64,000 bases of DNA from Amphibalanus amphitrite (taxonomy: Eukaryota > Arthropoda > Thecostraca > Balanomorpha > Balanidae). The notes under the pieces are model-generated. The model saw only the letters and a list, made by a program, of their open reading frames with translations. It was not told the origin of the DNA and did not search any database. The position numbers and the translations under genes are program-made. Shown here piece after piece: positions 48,869-60,454 of the stretch. Every line of letters starts with the position of its first letter. Within the stretch, counting starts at the first letter, position 1. The stretch covers positions 1 to 64,000 of the forward strand of contig NW_024883420.1 of the NCBI RefSeq assembly GCF_019059575.1, written 5' to 3'.

Positions 48869-49132
48869 TCTATCGGGTTGGCGGACTGGCCCCTCGGGCC
48901 TGGCCGGAGCCGGAGTGGTCGGGCGGGTCGGCGGCGGTGGCGGCGGCGTGGCGGCGGTCGCTGCGGGTGCGGCGCGGGCGTGCGTGCAGTGGTGAGGTGA
49001 TCCGACTCGGGCGATAGCACGTAAGAGCCGAAAGGTGCTGCGATTTAAGCAATTTTGCTTTTGCACCAATTGGCAAGCATTGTTTTGTACGTGTTCTGAT
49101 TAATGTAATAAATTTATTCTATCTATCTATCT
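48869..49132 (+). other. LINE 3-prime untranslated region
   Basis: Begins after the ORF2 stop, GC-rich at first (about 48890-48995), then AT-rich with AATAAA at 49107-49112 and a TCTA tetranucleotide tail. A short tandem tail is how CR1/L2-like elements usually end. Confidence 0.6.
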
Positions 49133-49182
49133 AAGGCAGCACAAGCAGAAAATAATGAGCTGTTAAATGTAACCAACTCGTC

Positions 49183-50050
49183 TTAAAGGTAGTGTGCCAC
49201 CTTTGAAAGATTTCCCATTTTATTTTTCCTAGGATAAGAAGCTTCTGTTTTTACCTAAAATCGCAAAAAAAATCAAAAATGGGCCTGGAATAGTGCCTTT
49301 TTCGCCTAAAAGTTTTTCGGTTTTTAGATATGTATAACAACTGTAGTGGGCTCACCTGCAAACAGGCGTCGGGCAACAATCGCGAATGCGGCGCACTTGT
49401 GACAATAAGCAAAGGTCATTATAGTGTTACGACCATACGACGTACGGGAATGAGTTATCAGCTGTCTAATCGTAGACAACACAATGTCGAGCCTTAAACT
49501 GTAAGCCCGTATTGGTATTGTTTCTTTTATTTGGCTGTCGAACATTATTTATGGTTTGAAATATGATTTTATGTAAAATAATTGATATGAAAAAGCCGTC
49601 TTATAAGTTATGACCCCATTTCACCACACGCAAGTGGCAGAAATGACAATGATCAGCTGACGCATTTTTCTTGGCCGAAGTCAGAGCGCGCGGCCCGACG
49701 CACCACGCGTATTTGGAAATTCCGACCTCGACGAGCATCAGAAGCCACCTAACAGGCGTGTTCGAAACCGCAGGAGATGATGATGAACGGGTTTATCGAA
49801 ACTTGATTGGATGAGCATATCGGTAATAGCGATTTCAGTGTGTGCATTTATTGTTCATAGTGGTGTGAAATGTGGTTGGGGTACGACCGACAACCCGTCG
49901 GGGCGAATTTCGCACTGGGGTACTCAAAATTTGAAGAATTTAAGACGTTTCCATGAGTTTTGAAGGTATGGATAAGTTCTAAAAATCCGGTTCTCCTTAT
50001 CTGGGCCATTAACTCCATACGGTCCAAGAAAGCTGGCACACTACCTTTAA
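49183..50050. mobile_element. TTAAAGG MITE 1, 868 bp
   Basis: Bounded by TTAA, with inverted ends TTAAAGGTAGTGTGCCACC and, reversed from the right, TTAAAGGTAGTGTGCCAGC. It is AT-rich and non-coding. TTAA target sites occur in piggyBac and Sola3 transposons; which applies cannot be told from the ends. Confidence 0.8.
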
Positions 50051-53000
50051 AGTTGCTTTTAACTCTGCTATTGTTTTCTTGAGTGATTATAACACTTGTC
50101 TTGCTTAGCACACTTGCTTTCCCTCATGTAGGAACCAGGCCGGTCATCATTGAAGTGCAATTTCCTACATCCTGTTTCCCCAGCATTGTTTTGACCGAGT
50201 GGTAAGCTGTTATGGCCTGCCTAGGATCGCCCAGCTACTATTTCCAGTCGGTGATTGGGCATTGTTGGACAATCATTTCAGGTCATTTAGTGCGTCCAAC
50301 GAGCTTTTTGCATGACTGCCGCAGTGGTTATGTTGGCGAGAGATCGTTTTACTCATATTAGATTCATAGGGATGCATTAACGAAATATTTAGTTACTATT
50401 AATTGTTAGTGAGTGTAAGAAGGAACAGTGAAATACAAGCATATCGGTCATAATGATTTTGATGGGAGAGGAAGAAGATTATACTGTCCAGCCAGTAGTA
50501 GGTAATGTTTTCCGAAATCCCGATTACCTAGTTTTAATATTGATCGGTAAGTAGATAGGTATCTATATTGTCCGAGTTTTTATCTGTAAAATATAGACGA
50601 TCTAACACACATTACTAGCAGCCTTACCCGAAAGTTTGAAGTAAGAGCGCCAATCAATGCATGGTTATTGGTTACCTACGTCGCTGAGGGCCACGTATTT
50701 AACTAGCGTCGTGTCCGGCCGCATGGATACCGCGGAGTGACGCGAACATTACTCCGGAACGTCCATAATTCAGCCACTGTGATGGAATCAATGCAGACCA
50801 TGCCAGCTATGTCACATCGAAATGAGTCACATTGATTAACAAAGGAATATTACAACATCACGCGGACATGATGGGTACCGGTCGGGTCTTAAGGGCATCG
50901 TTGGTTGCTGGACAAAACGCTCACTGGAAGCGGTATGTTATAACAGATTCATAACCGCTTTCCAAATTAATTTGGATCAGCATCAGGCGTCGTGAGCACT
51001 AGGCACAAATACCTACATATGGCAAGCAGCTGAACTTCGCACAGTCTGTCCAGCACTGTTCCATCTCCCTCTATAGTGTTCTTCCATTAGTCATCAAGTT
51101 CAAATCATTCATCTCAGATTATGTAACCCCCTTTCATATTTGCATAATTCTTTCTTCCCTTTTCCTCGACGTCTCTCCTCTCCTCTCGCCGTCGCCACTC
51201 TGCCTCTCCTTCTCTCTCCACTCTGCCCGACTCCACGGATCGGACCGCGACGACATTGGCCCGGAGCTGATCACCGCGCCGGATTATATAGCCGAGCTCG
51301 GTTGGAGCAGCCGCCCGCAGCAACGGGAGCGCATTCCACTGCAGGATTTAGACATGATTGGAACCTAAATGAGAGCTCGTTTTGATGTTCTCTTGCTTAG
51401 TTACAGAAGCTTTTGCTAATCAGCTGTTAATCAGCTATTGTGGCTCTGCAGGGTAAGTGAAGTTTTGTCAAAGAGGCTTGGAGCCAAATGAGAAAAAATC
51501 TGAGGAATGTTTTGCAGATCCTGACATAGGTATGCTACTGGTTTTGAGCGATTCGTTTTTTGATAAAGCGTTGCTCTCTGTGTTTATTGGTTCATATGAC
51601 ATCGACATCAGTCAGTCCATCCGACATAACCAGCTGTCAATTCGTCAATCAATCGGACACCGGCGACCGATCGGCCCACGCGCCAGTCGTCCCTGGGGCG
51701 TCCCTGGACGGGAAGTGCGCCGAGCAGGTGGTAGGGGGCGGCGGCGTGGGCGGGGGCAGGGGCGGTCGCCGGGCTGATGCGACTCCCACCAGCGCCGGCG
51801 GCGCCATGTGACCTTGGCGACGTTCGTGACTCTGCCGCCGGCTTCCTGTGTCCCAGAGTCTGTCGCTCGTCAGACATCGATTTCAGCCGAGTTTTCAGCC
51901 AGCGTCGTTCTCGTCTGAGCCTCCACTCGAGCCCACCGCTCCCACCAAATACCATCACCCGAGCTTCTCCTCCCTTGGGCTTGGAGTCGTACTCCCCATA
52001 TGCCCTTGTTCTTAGTTCCATGCGGTTTCCTTATATCTGTGATCCTACTCTTACTAAGCATTTCCACCTCTACCTTTCCTTCAAGCCCCGCTCCGCCTGT
52101 TATTGCCATTTTTCGTTCTCATTTGTTAATTTACTGCAACATCTACATAGCCGTTTCAGTGTGTTCCAGCGTAGAATCTAACTGAGCCCCTGTACACTTT
52201 TTTACACTTATTTTGGTATGCAAGGGTTCGAGCTGCATCTGCAACTGTCTTCAATCTCAGCGGGAACTATAAACGAAAATACGTTCCTTATTCGCAAAGA
52301 AACAGTTCCTAGTCCAAATTATAACTTTCTGTAATAAAATCCATACCCATGCCCTTAACAACAAAACAGCCTGTGCACTGCCAAAATCTGCACAACTGAT
52401 GCTCAAACCTGCACCGTATTGACCAGCTGCCTGCGCCAGCCATCGACCCGTATAGACAGTGGTATCGCCGACATCGCCGTACTGGGCTACATAAGAATGT
52501 TGTAAACTGAATATAAAACGACATTTACTTCGAATACCGCGCAGGAGCCCGACGCTCGACATACGAGCGTATGTCGAGCGTCTCGTATATGTGATATTGA
52601 GCGCATTGATTAAATGTTTAAGGATCAATGTTAGGTACATGGGGTTGGAATTAGGCTCTTTCGATATGACACATGTCGAACACGGCTAGTATAATATAAT
52701 TAGAAATGCAAATTCAAAATACAATTTTATGCCCGAACAATTGATATTCAACAAATTATCGTCCCACGCACTTATGCCTTGTATCTAAGCATCGAAACAA
52801 GTAAACAACTGAAAATATTAGTGCAAGGCAATCTAAAATGATCTTCCTGAATTCTTCATTTTTTTACCATTAGACTTACCTTTGCGCGGCTTGACAACAG
52901 GATTTTTGCTCTGTTTAGTCATGACGACTCACGTGTGGTCCAGTGAACTAGTCCCATGCGGCTAAAATGGGAACGTTTTCTTGACGCTAGGTGAGGACAT

Positions 53001-53175
53001 AACAGACAACGAACTCGTTGCCGGCTTCGTATTTTATGTTCGCACTACCGTTGCCCGCAGAGTCTCCGTTGTTTGTAGACAGTTCCGATTGTTCACTGAT
53101 TGGATTTATGTAACGTATTTCTTTTTAACAAAATAATTCATCATTGAAGACAATTTATAGTCAAAGACTTACAAT
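50051..53175. other. non-coding stretch with one strong hairpin
   Basis: A perfect 15-bp-arm hairpin with a two-base loop (GACGCTCGACATACG then AG) is at 52551-52582. GC-rich patches occur at 51170-51340 and 51650-51960. The frames there show no family motif. Confidence 0.4.
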
Positions 53176-54179
53176 TTAACCCGCGCACCGACGGGGGTCT
53201 GCGCCAACTTAGTACCGACGGGGGGGGGGGGCGGATGACCGCCCCCCCCTGAGATCTCGAGAACGAAGCAAGATAGCGACAAGCGGTAAACGGCATCGGA
53301 TACACACGGACAAGGTCTACAATTTTTACTAAGGTCATTTTCAGGTCAGGTCAAAGATGACGTCACAGGGGTCGAAAAAGTCAAAATGGCGGCGCTAGAT
53401 ATGGAGAGGGTTTTTTCTCGAATAACTTTCGAAGTAGTGAAGATAGGAACAAACTAAGGGCATCATCGTGATCCTCTCGTCAATCCGCATCGAATGATAT
53501 ATATGTTGACCTCGAAAGGTCAAGGTCAAAGGTTGACCTCAGGTCACGTGACCTCGAGGTCATCATGTATATCATTCGATGCGTCTTGACGAGCTGAACA
53601 CAATGAGACCATCCGCGCGGCTGTATCTTGTTCCTGTAAGGAGTTATTGGCAAAAAACCTTTGGTGACCTTTGATGACGTCACATGACCTTACAGCTGCC
53701 CAACAGCAAAACAGACCTCAAGGTAGTGAAGGTTGATCGTATGTGAAGTCATGTATGGTATATGGGGCCATTCTGACCCGTTTTAGTGGTAAAAACAGGG
53801 AGTTGATTTTTCCCCCATTGACTTATAATGGGGAGGTCGCGAAATTGACCTGGTCACCGACATCAAAATTCCGAGATATACAAATTGTAGCTACTAATGA
53901 CCTAATAACATCCTGCGACTTTCAAAGGCCTCCGACATCTACTGTAGCTCTGGCACGGTGACAAAGTTGCAAAAAGTGAGTTGAGGTTGGGTCATTCAAA
54001 GTGACCTGGTGACCTGACCTTAAAAGTTAGGAAGTTCAAACTTGCACACCATGTGTAAAATTGATGAGAGAATAGTCATACCAAATTTAGCGGCGCTACG
54101 CGCCGCGGTTTTCCCGCTATCTGCGAAAAACCTCAGGGGGGGGCGGATATCCGCCCCCCCCCGTCGGTGCGCGGGTTAA
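53176..54179. mobile_element. TTAACC-family MITE, copy D (piggyBac-like)
   Basis: TTAA-bounded. The left end is TTAACCCGCGCACCGACGGG and the right end its exact inverse. Local G/C hairpins enclose GCGGATGACCGC at the left and GCGGATATCCGC at the right. Seven AGGTCA half-sites in both orientations fall within 53507-53562, at the centre of an inner inverted repeat (CGCATCGAATGATATAT near 53486 against its inverse ending near 53583). TGACGTCA is at 53358 and 53675. It is non-coding. Confidence 0.85.
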
Positions 54180-55075
54180 AGTCAAAGACAAAAGGTTTGC
54201 CAGGTTCTCGTGGAATGCGGAGCATTTCTTCCAAGCGGAGGAGAGAGTGGAGGAAGAACAGCAGTGGGAGAGGGGAAAGGGTGGAGTTATGGCTGACCTT
54301 GGCCGTTCCGCCGACGGCAGAGGTCGTGCAGTCTGAGACAAACCGGCCAGCTCCACACCACGCGGGGCCGCACGGGTTGCTGGGTAATCACACCAAGGCC
54401 ATATAAATCACACCACGGCCCACGCACATAACACACATACAAACATCTTATTCGGTGCTAGTCAGACATGCTACCGATTTATCGGCATTGTTTTAACGGC
54501 ATTGCTTTTCTGATAAATATAGCAGAATAGATATGTAAACATGTGAGACTAAAATGTAGATAGTGAGAGGCAAGTAAGTGCGAGCGGTTGAAAGTCATCG
54601 ATATCGACCTTGTTGGCCCAGACGGATGCAAAGCGGCTGCAGCAGTTCTGCCTCTTGTCGCTAGATGGCAGCGCTGGTGCGCGCCTGAACGCAGGCTGTG
54701 CCGCATAACTCGCCCGAACCGCCCGGCGCCCGCGCTGTGCCGCGCTGTCTTCCCGTTCACTGTAAGTGGTAATGGATTGCAATGCTGATCTGTGAGTGGA
54801 AATAGGGCGCTTGGTATATTTGCAAAGATTAATTCTACTTAACAAATAAATTTGTCAATTTCTTATGTCCTACCCCATCCCAAATAAAACGTCAGCCAAC
54901 TGCTGCTTCCGTTTTCGTCACAGACCATGCGTTGGGCCGTGTCCCCATGTATATTACGTGCCTTGTCGTACTCTGTCACATGCATATGCAGATGAGTGCC
55001 ATCACGGGCCGGGTCACGGGTGGCCCTGCAGAGCGGCCGACCCGCTGCTGTCGTCGGCACTCTGTTGATGTCGTG
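54180..55075. other. non-coding stretch, nothing recognised
   Basis: A purine-rich stretch at 54220-54290 and a GC-rich patch at 54640-54760. No gene is supported. Confidence 0.4.
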
Positions 55076-55468
55076 CACTGAAAACAAATCTACTCGTATA
55101 TGGAGAGTAAACGTCATTTTACCAGCCGCTAATGAGTTTCAACCGCTGGTTTACTCGTGTATGAAGCATTCCAAGCCCTGAGTTCTGGTTTACTCATTAC
55201 AAAAACTCATACAAAGAAATCAATGACCTGCCATCCATGAGTAAGGCGGCCCCGAACGCATGAAATAATGCTTGTGTGTCAGGAAATGCGAGTTTCTTGA
55301 CTCATGTATTGCGCGTAATTATCGTACTCACGAATCATGCATTCACTAAATCTGTAGAAAGCGAGTTCTGGAAATGAGTTATGAGTAAATACAATCACAA
55401 ATCGTGCGTAAAAAGCGTACTCACAGCCGACCGGTTATCAAACTCGTTTTTGACGTGTTTCTTTACCG

Positions 55469-58277
55469 ATGGATCATAGGCCGCCTCGCCGCCATTTTTG
55501 TTCCGGCCGGATCCGTGTGTGCAGGGGGAGTCGCGTGCTGCAAGTTAAGGTGAGTAAAATACCAGATATTTTGCTTTATCAAGTGTATTGTGCGTGGAAA
55601 ATACCGGAGAATTAAACGACAGCTCTCTTTGCTAACCTACATGCAGGCCTGGGACATTAATATACAGAAAAGGGGCCAGGAAGTTCACATGTGTGGCCCC
55701 GCGTCCACGTCATACTGCAGTTTAGGTATCAGACTGCCTTTCAAGCAGCATATAATGAATTTATAGACCACTGTACATCCATATCCAGGGTCACAGGCAG
55801 AATAGCTTATATTATTAATATGCACATAGCCAGGGTCATGCTTGTAGTGGCAAAATTGCATGCCAAAAGCTTCAGTGCATGTCCAGCGTAACATTTATAA
55901 TCTATGTGCGCTAAATTAGAAAATGCATCAGGTTTTCAGACTTCAGAGCCTTAAAATTCAGGGTAAAAAAATAAAATTTTGACCTTTATTGATGGTTTAT
56001 CACTGCTAAAGACAAAAAATGCCAGTATACCATCCAAAAGCTATCTGTGACATGCCTATCAGAGGAATACCAAAATGTAAATAGCAAACAAATGACAAAA
56101 TATGCAAGCTCACAGGTGCCCAGCTAAAAATTGATTCAGGTCGAAGGTGGATAGGTTGGAATGCTGTGCTTGGTGTCTGGTGAAAAATGATTTTGAAATT
56201 GCTTATGAGCTGTTCTCAGATGAAATTTCACCACAAATATTCCTTGTGCAAATGACTCGCAGGCTGGCAAGTGTCCATGCCACACTGCAGTTTCCCATGG
56301 ACGTTAACCCTCGCCCTGGCAGGGGGGGGGTCGATGCGACCCCCCTAAGGTTTTTCGAAGATAGCGTAAAAACGGCGGAGCAGCCAAATTTAGCACAGCC
56401 TATGGGGCAGCCTTGTTACATATGACCTGAAAATTTCAGGTCCGGTTGACGTTGGGTCAGGTCAAGATTACTTTACTACTCACTAGGTCAGTCACTAGGT
56501 CACTAGGTCAGAAAAACTGGTACAAGGTCATGGTCAAATTTCAATTTTCTTTTTGCACCTGTCCAACTCACAGTTTTGGACTGATTTCCTTCAAACTTTC
56601 AGGATGTGCTAAGTTCACCGAGTTGTATAACATATTGTTCGGGTTTTTTGATGTCACTGACCTGAGGTCAGTTAGAGGTCATTACGTCGTAATGTTAAGC
56701 CTATGGGAAAATACTAAATTCGGAAAATACTGGAGATATCCGCTTCGTTCTATCACTTTTGTGCTTTCAAACCACAGTACTTAACAGCAAGTCACTTGGA
56801 GCTTCTTTGTTTGGTGTACATATCCATGGGTCAGGTCAAATGAGGTCAACTGAGGTCAAATGACGTTTTTGTCAATAACTTGGCACACAATGACGCTAGA
56901 GCTTAAAAAAATGGTGTGATTGTGTTCCTGGTGATCAGCCGAATCGAATTATATGCGATATGATGCAATTTGGTTAACTGGAGCTTAATTAATTAATTAA
57001 ATTTACTTAATAATTAAGAAAAAATTAAGTACACTGAAGCAAGCAAAAAGTATATCATTCGACGCCCCTTGACGTGCTGAGTTCACTGGTGTTTTTATTT
57101 TTGCTCTATCTTAATAAGATCAAAAGTGATAAGCGAAAACTTTTGACCTGTTTTTAGCGAAATTTTTGCATGTATACCCCCCAAACCCTAAATATTGACC
57201 TAGAGCAACCAAATTTACACAGGGGCGAGAACTCCAGAGGGCCCACCTACCTACCAAATTTGGTGTTTCTAGGTGCCATAGGAGCCAATCGCGAGGGGGG
57301 TCGCATCGACCCCCCCCCCACCCTGCCAGGCCGTGCTATGAAAAATGCCCTGTTACGTAGACAAACATGTTTTAAATTTTAATGCCCGCTTTTTAAACAA
57401 ACCAGTAGAACGTATTGCAGCAAAATTAAACATTAAAAGTTGCAAAATCAGATGACATTTTCTCCCAGCACCGGTGCATTAGTTTGCTCTCAGGAAACTC
57501 TGTTCAAAATAGAATGGCTGACCGTAGCTGTGTATTGTTGTGGCGTACATTAATAACATCCATTTGTTTGTTATTCAGAGTCCCAGCACCTCTGTCGATG
57601 CGGAGGTCACGGCCGCCACCGCCGACCCCGACGAGGGCACCAGCGCGAGCGGGCCGCCGGCGATGGACATTGAGGAGAGCTGGCTCGTTATCGGTGAGTA
57701 TAGAGAGTGAATGTTCATTTGAATGACTATGGCTTCGCTCCGCTGAATAATATGTTGCCCTGCCCGTCGTCAAGGATGTTGTCCGGCCCTCTGCTAAATC
57801 TTATTTATTTAGCAGCATTTATGGACTTTGTGAACATTTTTTAGCGTTGCATGTTTGGAAATGAACTTGCCCTAGGGCTGGCAATTTAATTATATAACCT
57901 CATATTTTATCGAAATACCTCGGGTCTGATGACCCTCGGAACTTCGGCAAAAACTCGGTGACATAATTAAATTGTTCCCAGCCCCGGGTGTGTATATTTT
58001 CTTTTCGGCTGTTTTTTTTTCACCTGACGGCTCGGAATAAAACCGTTACATCACTCGAGAGTAAAATATGCGTTGATCGACCCGAGGCAACTTGCTCGGG
58101 ATATAACCATTAATAATATCGAAAATATTTGTTCTCGTTGCAGACGATGCAGTCGACCACCTGCTGCACCGCGCTGCAGTGAGCACGGAGCTGTGTTTCA
58201 GCCATCCCCAGTACCCATGGCCGCAAGTTCGAGCTGGCATACTCTACGTGGAGAATGAGACGGTTGTCGAGTTCTAA
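55469..58277 (+). CDS. candidate three-exon gene inside element G, unknown function
   Basis: Predicted exons are 55469-55549, 57579-57693 and 58144-58277, together 110 codons including TAA. Exon 1 starts ATGGATCAT and ends AAG before GTGAGT. Exon 2 follows a pyrimidine-rich TTTGTTTGTTATTCAG and ends before GTGAGT in phase 1. Exon 3 follows TTGTTCTCGTTGCAG, restores the frame and ends in VENETVVEF. Frames agree across both junctions with no stop. Exon 2 is acidic and Ala/Thr/Ser-rich (SVDAEVTAATADPDEG), ending MDIEESWLVI; exon 3 begins DDAVDHLLHRAAVSTELCF. I recognise no domain. Exon 1 contains GCCGCCATTTTTG, a YY1-like motif common in leaders, so exon 1 might be untranslated and translation might start at the exon 2 ATG. 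GC-rich exons in AT-rich introns support real coding; exons 2 and 3 are the firmest. Confidence 0.5.
56304..57335. mobile_element. TTAACC-family MITE, copy E, right end lost
   Basis: The left end is TTAACCCTCGCCCTGGCAGG followed by a GGTCGATGCGACC hairpin. Near 57290-57330 the inverse hairpin (GGGGTCGCATCGACCCC) and CCCTGCCAGG appear, but the sequence then departs from the expected terminus and no TTAA closes it. AGGTCA sites lie at 56455-56510, 56663-56680 and 56830-56865. It sits in intron 1 of the candidate gene. Confidence 0.7.
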
Positions 58278-58291
58278 CCTCGGCGGTCGAC

Positions 58292-58847
58292 TTAAAGGAA
58301 ATAGTTCACTTTTTAACATGGGTTTTGAACTGGAATAGCAGTTCCGTAGCTTGGGCTGAGACGAGCATAAATCAGGAGCTTTTACAGCCCAACGATCACC
58401 CTAGGCAAAGATATTCTATTTCTCGTCCCGAAAAAGGTGTCTTGCGTTGAGGATGTGTGCCTTGCATATATTTCCATCCAGTATGAAAAGAGCATGGGTC
58501 CCGAAAATTCTTCAGAAACTAGAGAAATTATCTACGAGAGCTCTAGAGAAATTCTCGTACTGATCAATTAGGACATTCAGGGGAACATTATCAGATCGAG
58601 CAGATCGCCCAAATGCCGGTGGCTGCGATAATTTCTCTGTTTCTGAAGAATTTTCGGGACCCATGCTCTTTTCATACTGGATCGCTTGTGCCTTACAGAA
58701 ACTGAAAAGTTCTTCCTATATCAAAATATAGAAAAAAATATTTTGTTATAAAAAGGTTTTATTTTCTTTGCTGATTATTTTGAACATAAAAAATAATAAA
58801 TCGTTGCAAAAAAAAATAATTTCGTGAAAGTGAACTATTTCCTTTAA
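58292..58847. mobile_element. TTAAAGG MITE 2, 556 bp, with nested foldback
   Basis: TTAA-bounded with inverted ends TTAAAGGAAATAGTTCACTT. It begins 15 bases after the stop codon of the candidate gene, so it lies in that gene's 3-prime region. A 207-bp foldback is nested within it. Confidence 0.85.
58456..58694. mobile_element. nested foldback element with 8-bp duplication
   Basis: Inverted arms of about 58 bases (58476-58533 and 58625-58682) share ATCCAGTATGAAAAGAGCAT with one or two differences. TGTGCCTT occurs exactly at 58456-58463 and 58687-58694, a likely eight-base target duplication. It is non-coding and lies wholly within the TTAAAGG MITE. Confidence 0.75.
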
Positions 58848-59795
58848 GTGACCAGCTGCCGGGACAGAGACTGACCGGCAGAGTTCTGTTGATGCCTCAT
58901 ACTTTTCTCTGTTTGTTTCTGTTTTCTGTTACCCAAGTTTTTGTCATTATAACTAGTTGCAGTTAAATTAGCTTGTTGCAGTTCGTTTATATTTTGCTGC
59001 AGGGTGTCCCTTAAGTCTCAACAGTAGAGACGTGAAACGTTGGACGCTAATGAATGAGATACAAGGCACTTTGATGTAAAGCACAGACAGAGCTTTGGAG
59101 TCGGAAATGTATCAGTTAACCAAACCATTGAAACTGTGTTTGCGTATGACTATTGAAACTGCGTCTTTCACATGCTGGTTGCACGACCTTTCTATAGAAT
59201 ACGAAATAACATAATCGCACATAAGACTGTGAAATAGAAAGCTGCTTGGTATAATAGGTCCGTGTCCTCCTTATGATGGGTTCCTATAGCTGGTCTGGTC
59301 TTGCAAACAGCTATAATTATTGAGCGTTACCGTCCACAATAGGTTGTCCAGCTTGCTTGTTCGTATGTGCATGAAATACAGATTTAACTTTGCTGTTCTC
59401 TTGACTTGTCATTCGTTCTAAACAGTACAAAATGAGCGCAGGGTTATTATTTTGTCAATTTTATGTCGCCCATGGCATGACAATAGGTATCCACGCACTT
59501 GTCGTTTTACAAATCATTCGATATCTTAAGTTGATTGTTCCTATAAAACGACCACGTTTCTGTGTTCGGTGTCATTGCTCGGTGTTAGTATTGCGGATAG
59601 TGTAACTATGGTCTTGTTGGATGTTTTTCCTCGTCTTGCATGCTATTTTGCACACGAAATAACACGCAAGATGGGAATGAAAATCTGATAAGTCGCGTTA
59701 TCCGTAATATTAACAGCGGAATATCTACTCATCTCCTGCCGGTCAACCTTACCTATGACTGATAAGTAGGTTGACTGGTAAGAGGTGAGTAGATT

Positions 59796-60165
59796 GACCG
59801 GTCGCTGGCGCAGTCAAATAGGTGGTGTCCATAAAACCGCCCATCCATTAGTAAATTAACTCACAGAATGAGAGTAACTGAAATGAGTAACCAGCGATAC
59901 ATGAGTTTTCACAATGAGTAAGGTGAGTAGATTGACCGGTCGCTGGCGCAGTCAAATAGGTGGTGTCCATAAAACCGCCCATCCATGAGTAAATTAACTC
60001 ACAGAATGAGAGTAACGGAAATGAGTAACCAGCGATGCATGAGTTTTCACAATGAGTTAACTCATCGAGCGTGGGTAAATATGCATGAGTAAACGCACGC
60101 TTCATCGGAAAGTTGACCGGCAAGTGGTGAGTTGATTAACCGGTCGCTGGGGCCGTCAAATAGGT
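59796..60165. repeat. 138-bp tandem repeat in the right arm of element G
   Basis: A unit starting GACCGGTCGCTGGCGCAGTC and holding several ATGAGTAA motifs is present twice almost identically (from 59796 and 59934), with a third diverged start near 60136. It enlarges the subterminal motif array of the element. Confidence 0.85.
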
Positions 60166-60454
60166 GGTGTCCATATAACCGTTCTTCCGTGAGTTTACTC
60201 ACGAGAGAAGAGTAGATTTGTTTTCAGTGTGCAGCTATTTAGGGTATCGCGTCACAGCATCTGTACTGGTACTGGAAAGGAAACAGCTACCCGCGCGAGG
60301 ACCGCTTATCTGGAAATACATCTATGAGAGTGCGGTCTGTGTTCCATAGTGCCCGCAATGCGGCAGGATGACGAATATACAACCACGAAGCTGGTGGATA
60401 GGATACACGATAAACGGCGATAGCTATTAGTGGCTAAAAATAAAATAAGGCTAG

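Larger units (their letters stand above)
43000..49132 (+). mobile_element. nearly complete non-LTR retrotransposon (LINE)
   Basis: Two ORFs in the same orientation are followed by a 3-prime UTR with AATAAA at 49107-49112, and the element ends in a short TCTA tetranucleotide run at 49117-49132. The 5-prime boundary is uncertain, probably within 42990-43150 where GC-rich sequence begins. ORF1 is at 43201-44061 and ORF2 at 45199-48868, with a spacer of about 1.1 kb holding a G run near 44646. The domain order (endonuclease, RT, C-terminal Cys/His motif, no RNase H) and microsatellite-like tail suggest the CR1/L2/Jockey side of the LINE tree; the clade is not resolved by eye. The 2A-like motif in ORF2 is known from several marine-invertebrate LINEs. 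Confidence 0.85.
55076..60229. mobile_element. 5.15-kb CACT-ended element G (CACTA-like) with gene cargo
   Basis: The two ends carry a perfect 20-bp inverted repeat, CACTGAAAACAAATCTACTC, at 55076-55095 and (inverted) 60210-60229. TG lies on both outer sides, a possible two-base duplication. Subterminal zones (55100-55430 and 59700-60210) are rich in ATGAGTAA / TTTACTCAT motifs in both orientations, like transposase-binding repeats. The interior holds a spliced three-exon candidate gene, a TTAACC-family MITE (from 56304), a TTAAAGG MITE (58292-58847) and a tandem repeat. No transposase is recognised. CACTA assignment is inferred from the CACT ends; element H at 33662 shares the plan. Confidence 0.65.

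Noticed and set aside
52220..52240. GGGTTCGAG resembling a tRNA B box
   Set aside because: No matching A box or cloverleaf could be formed around it.
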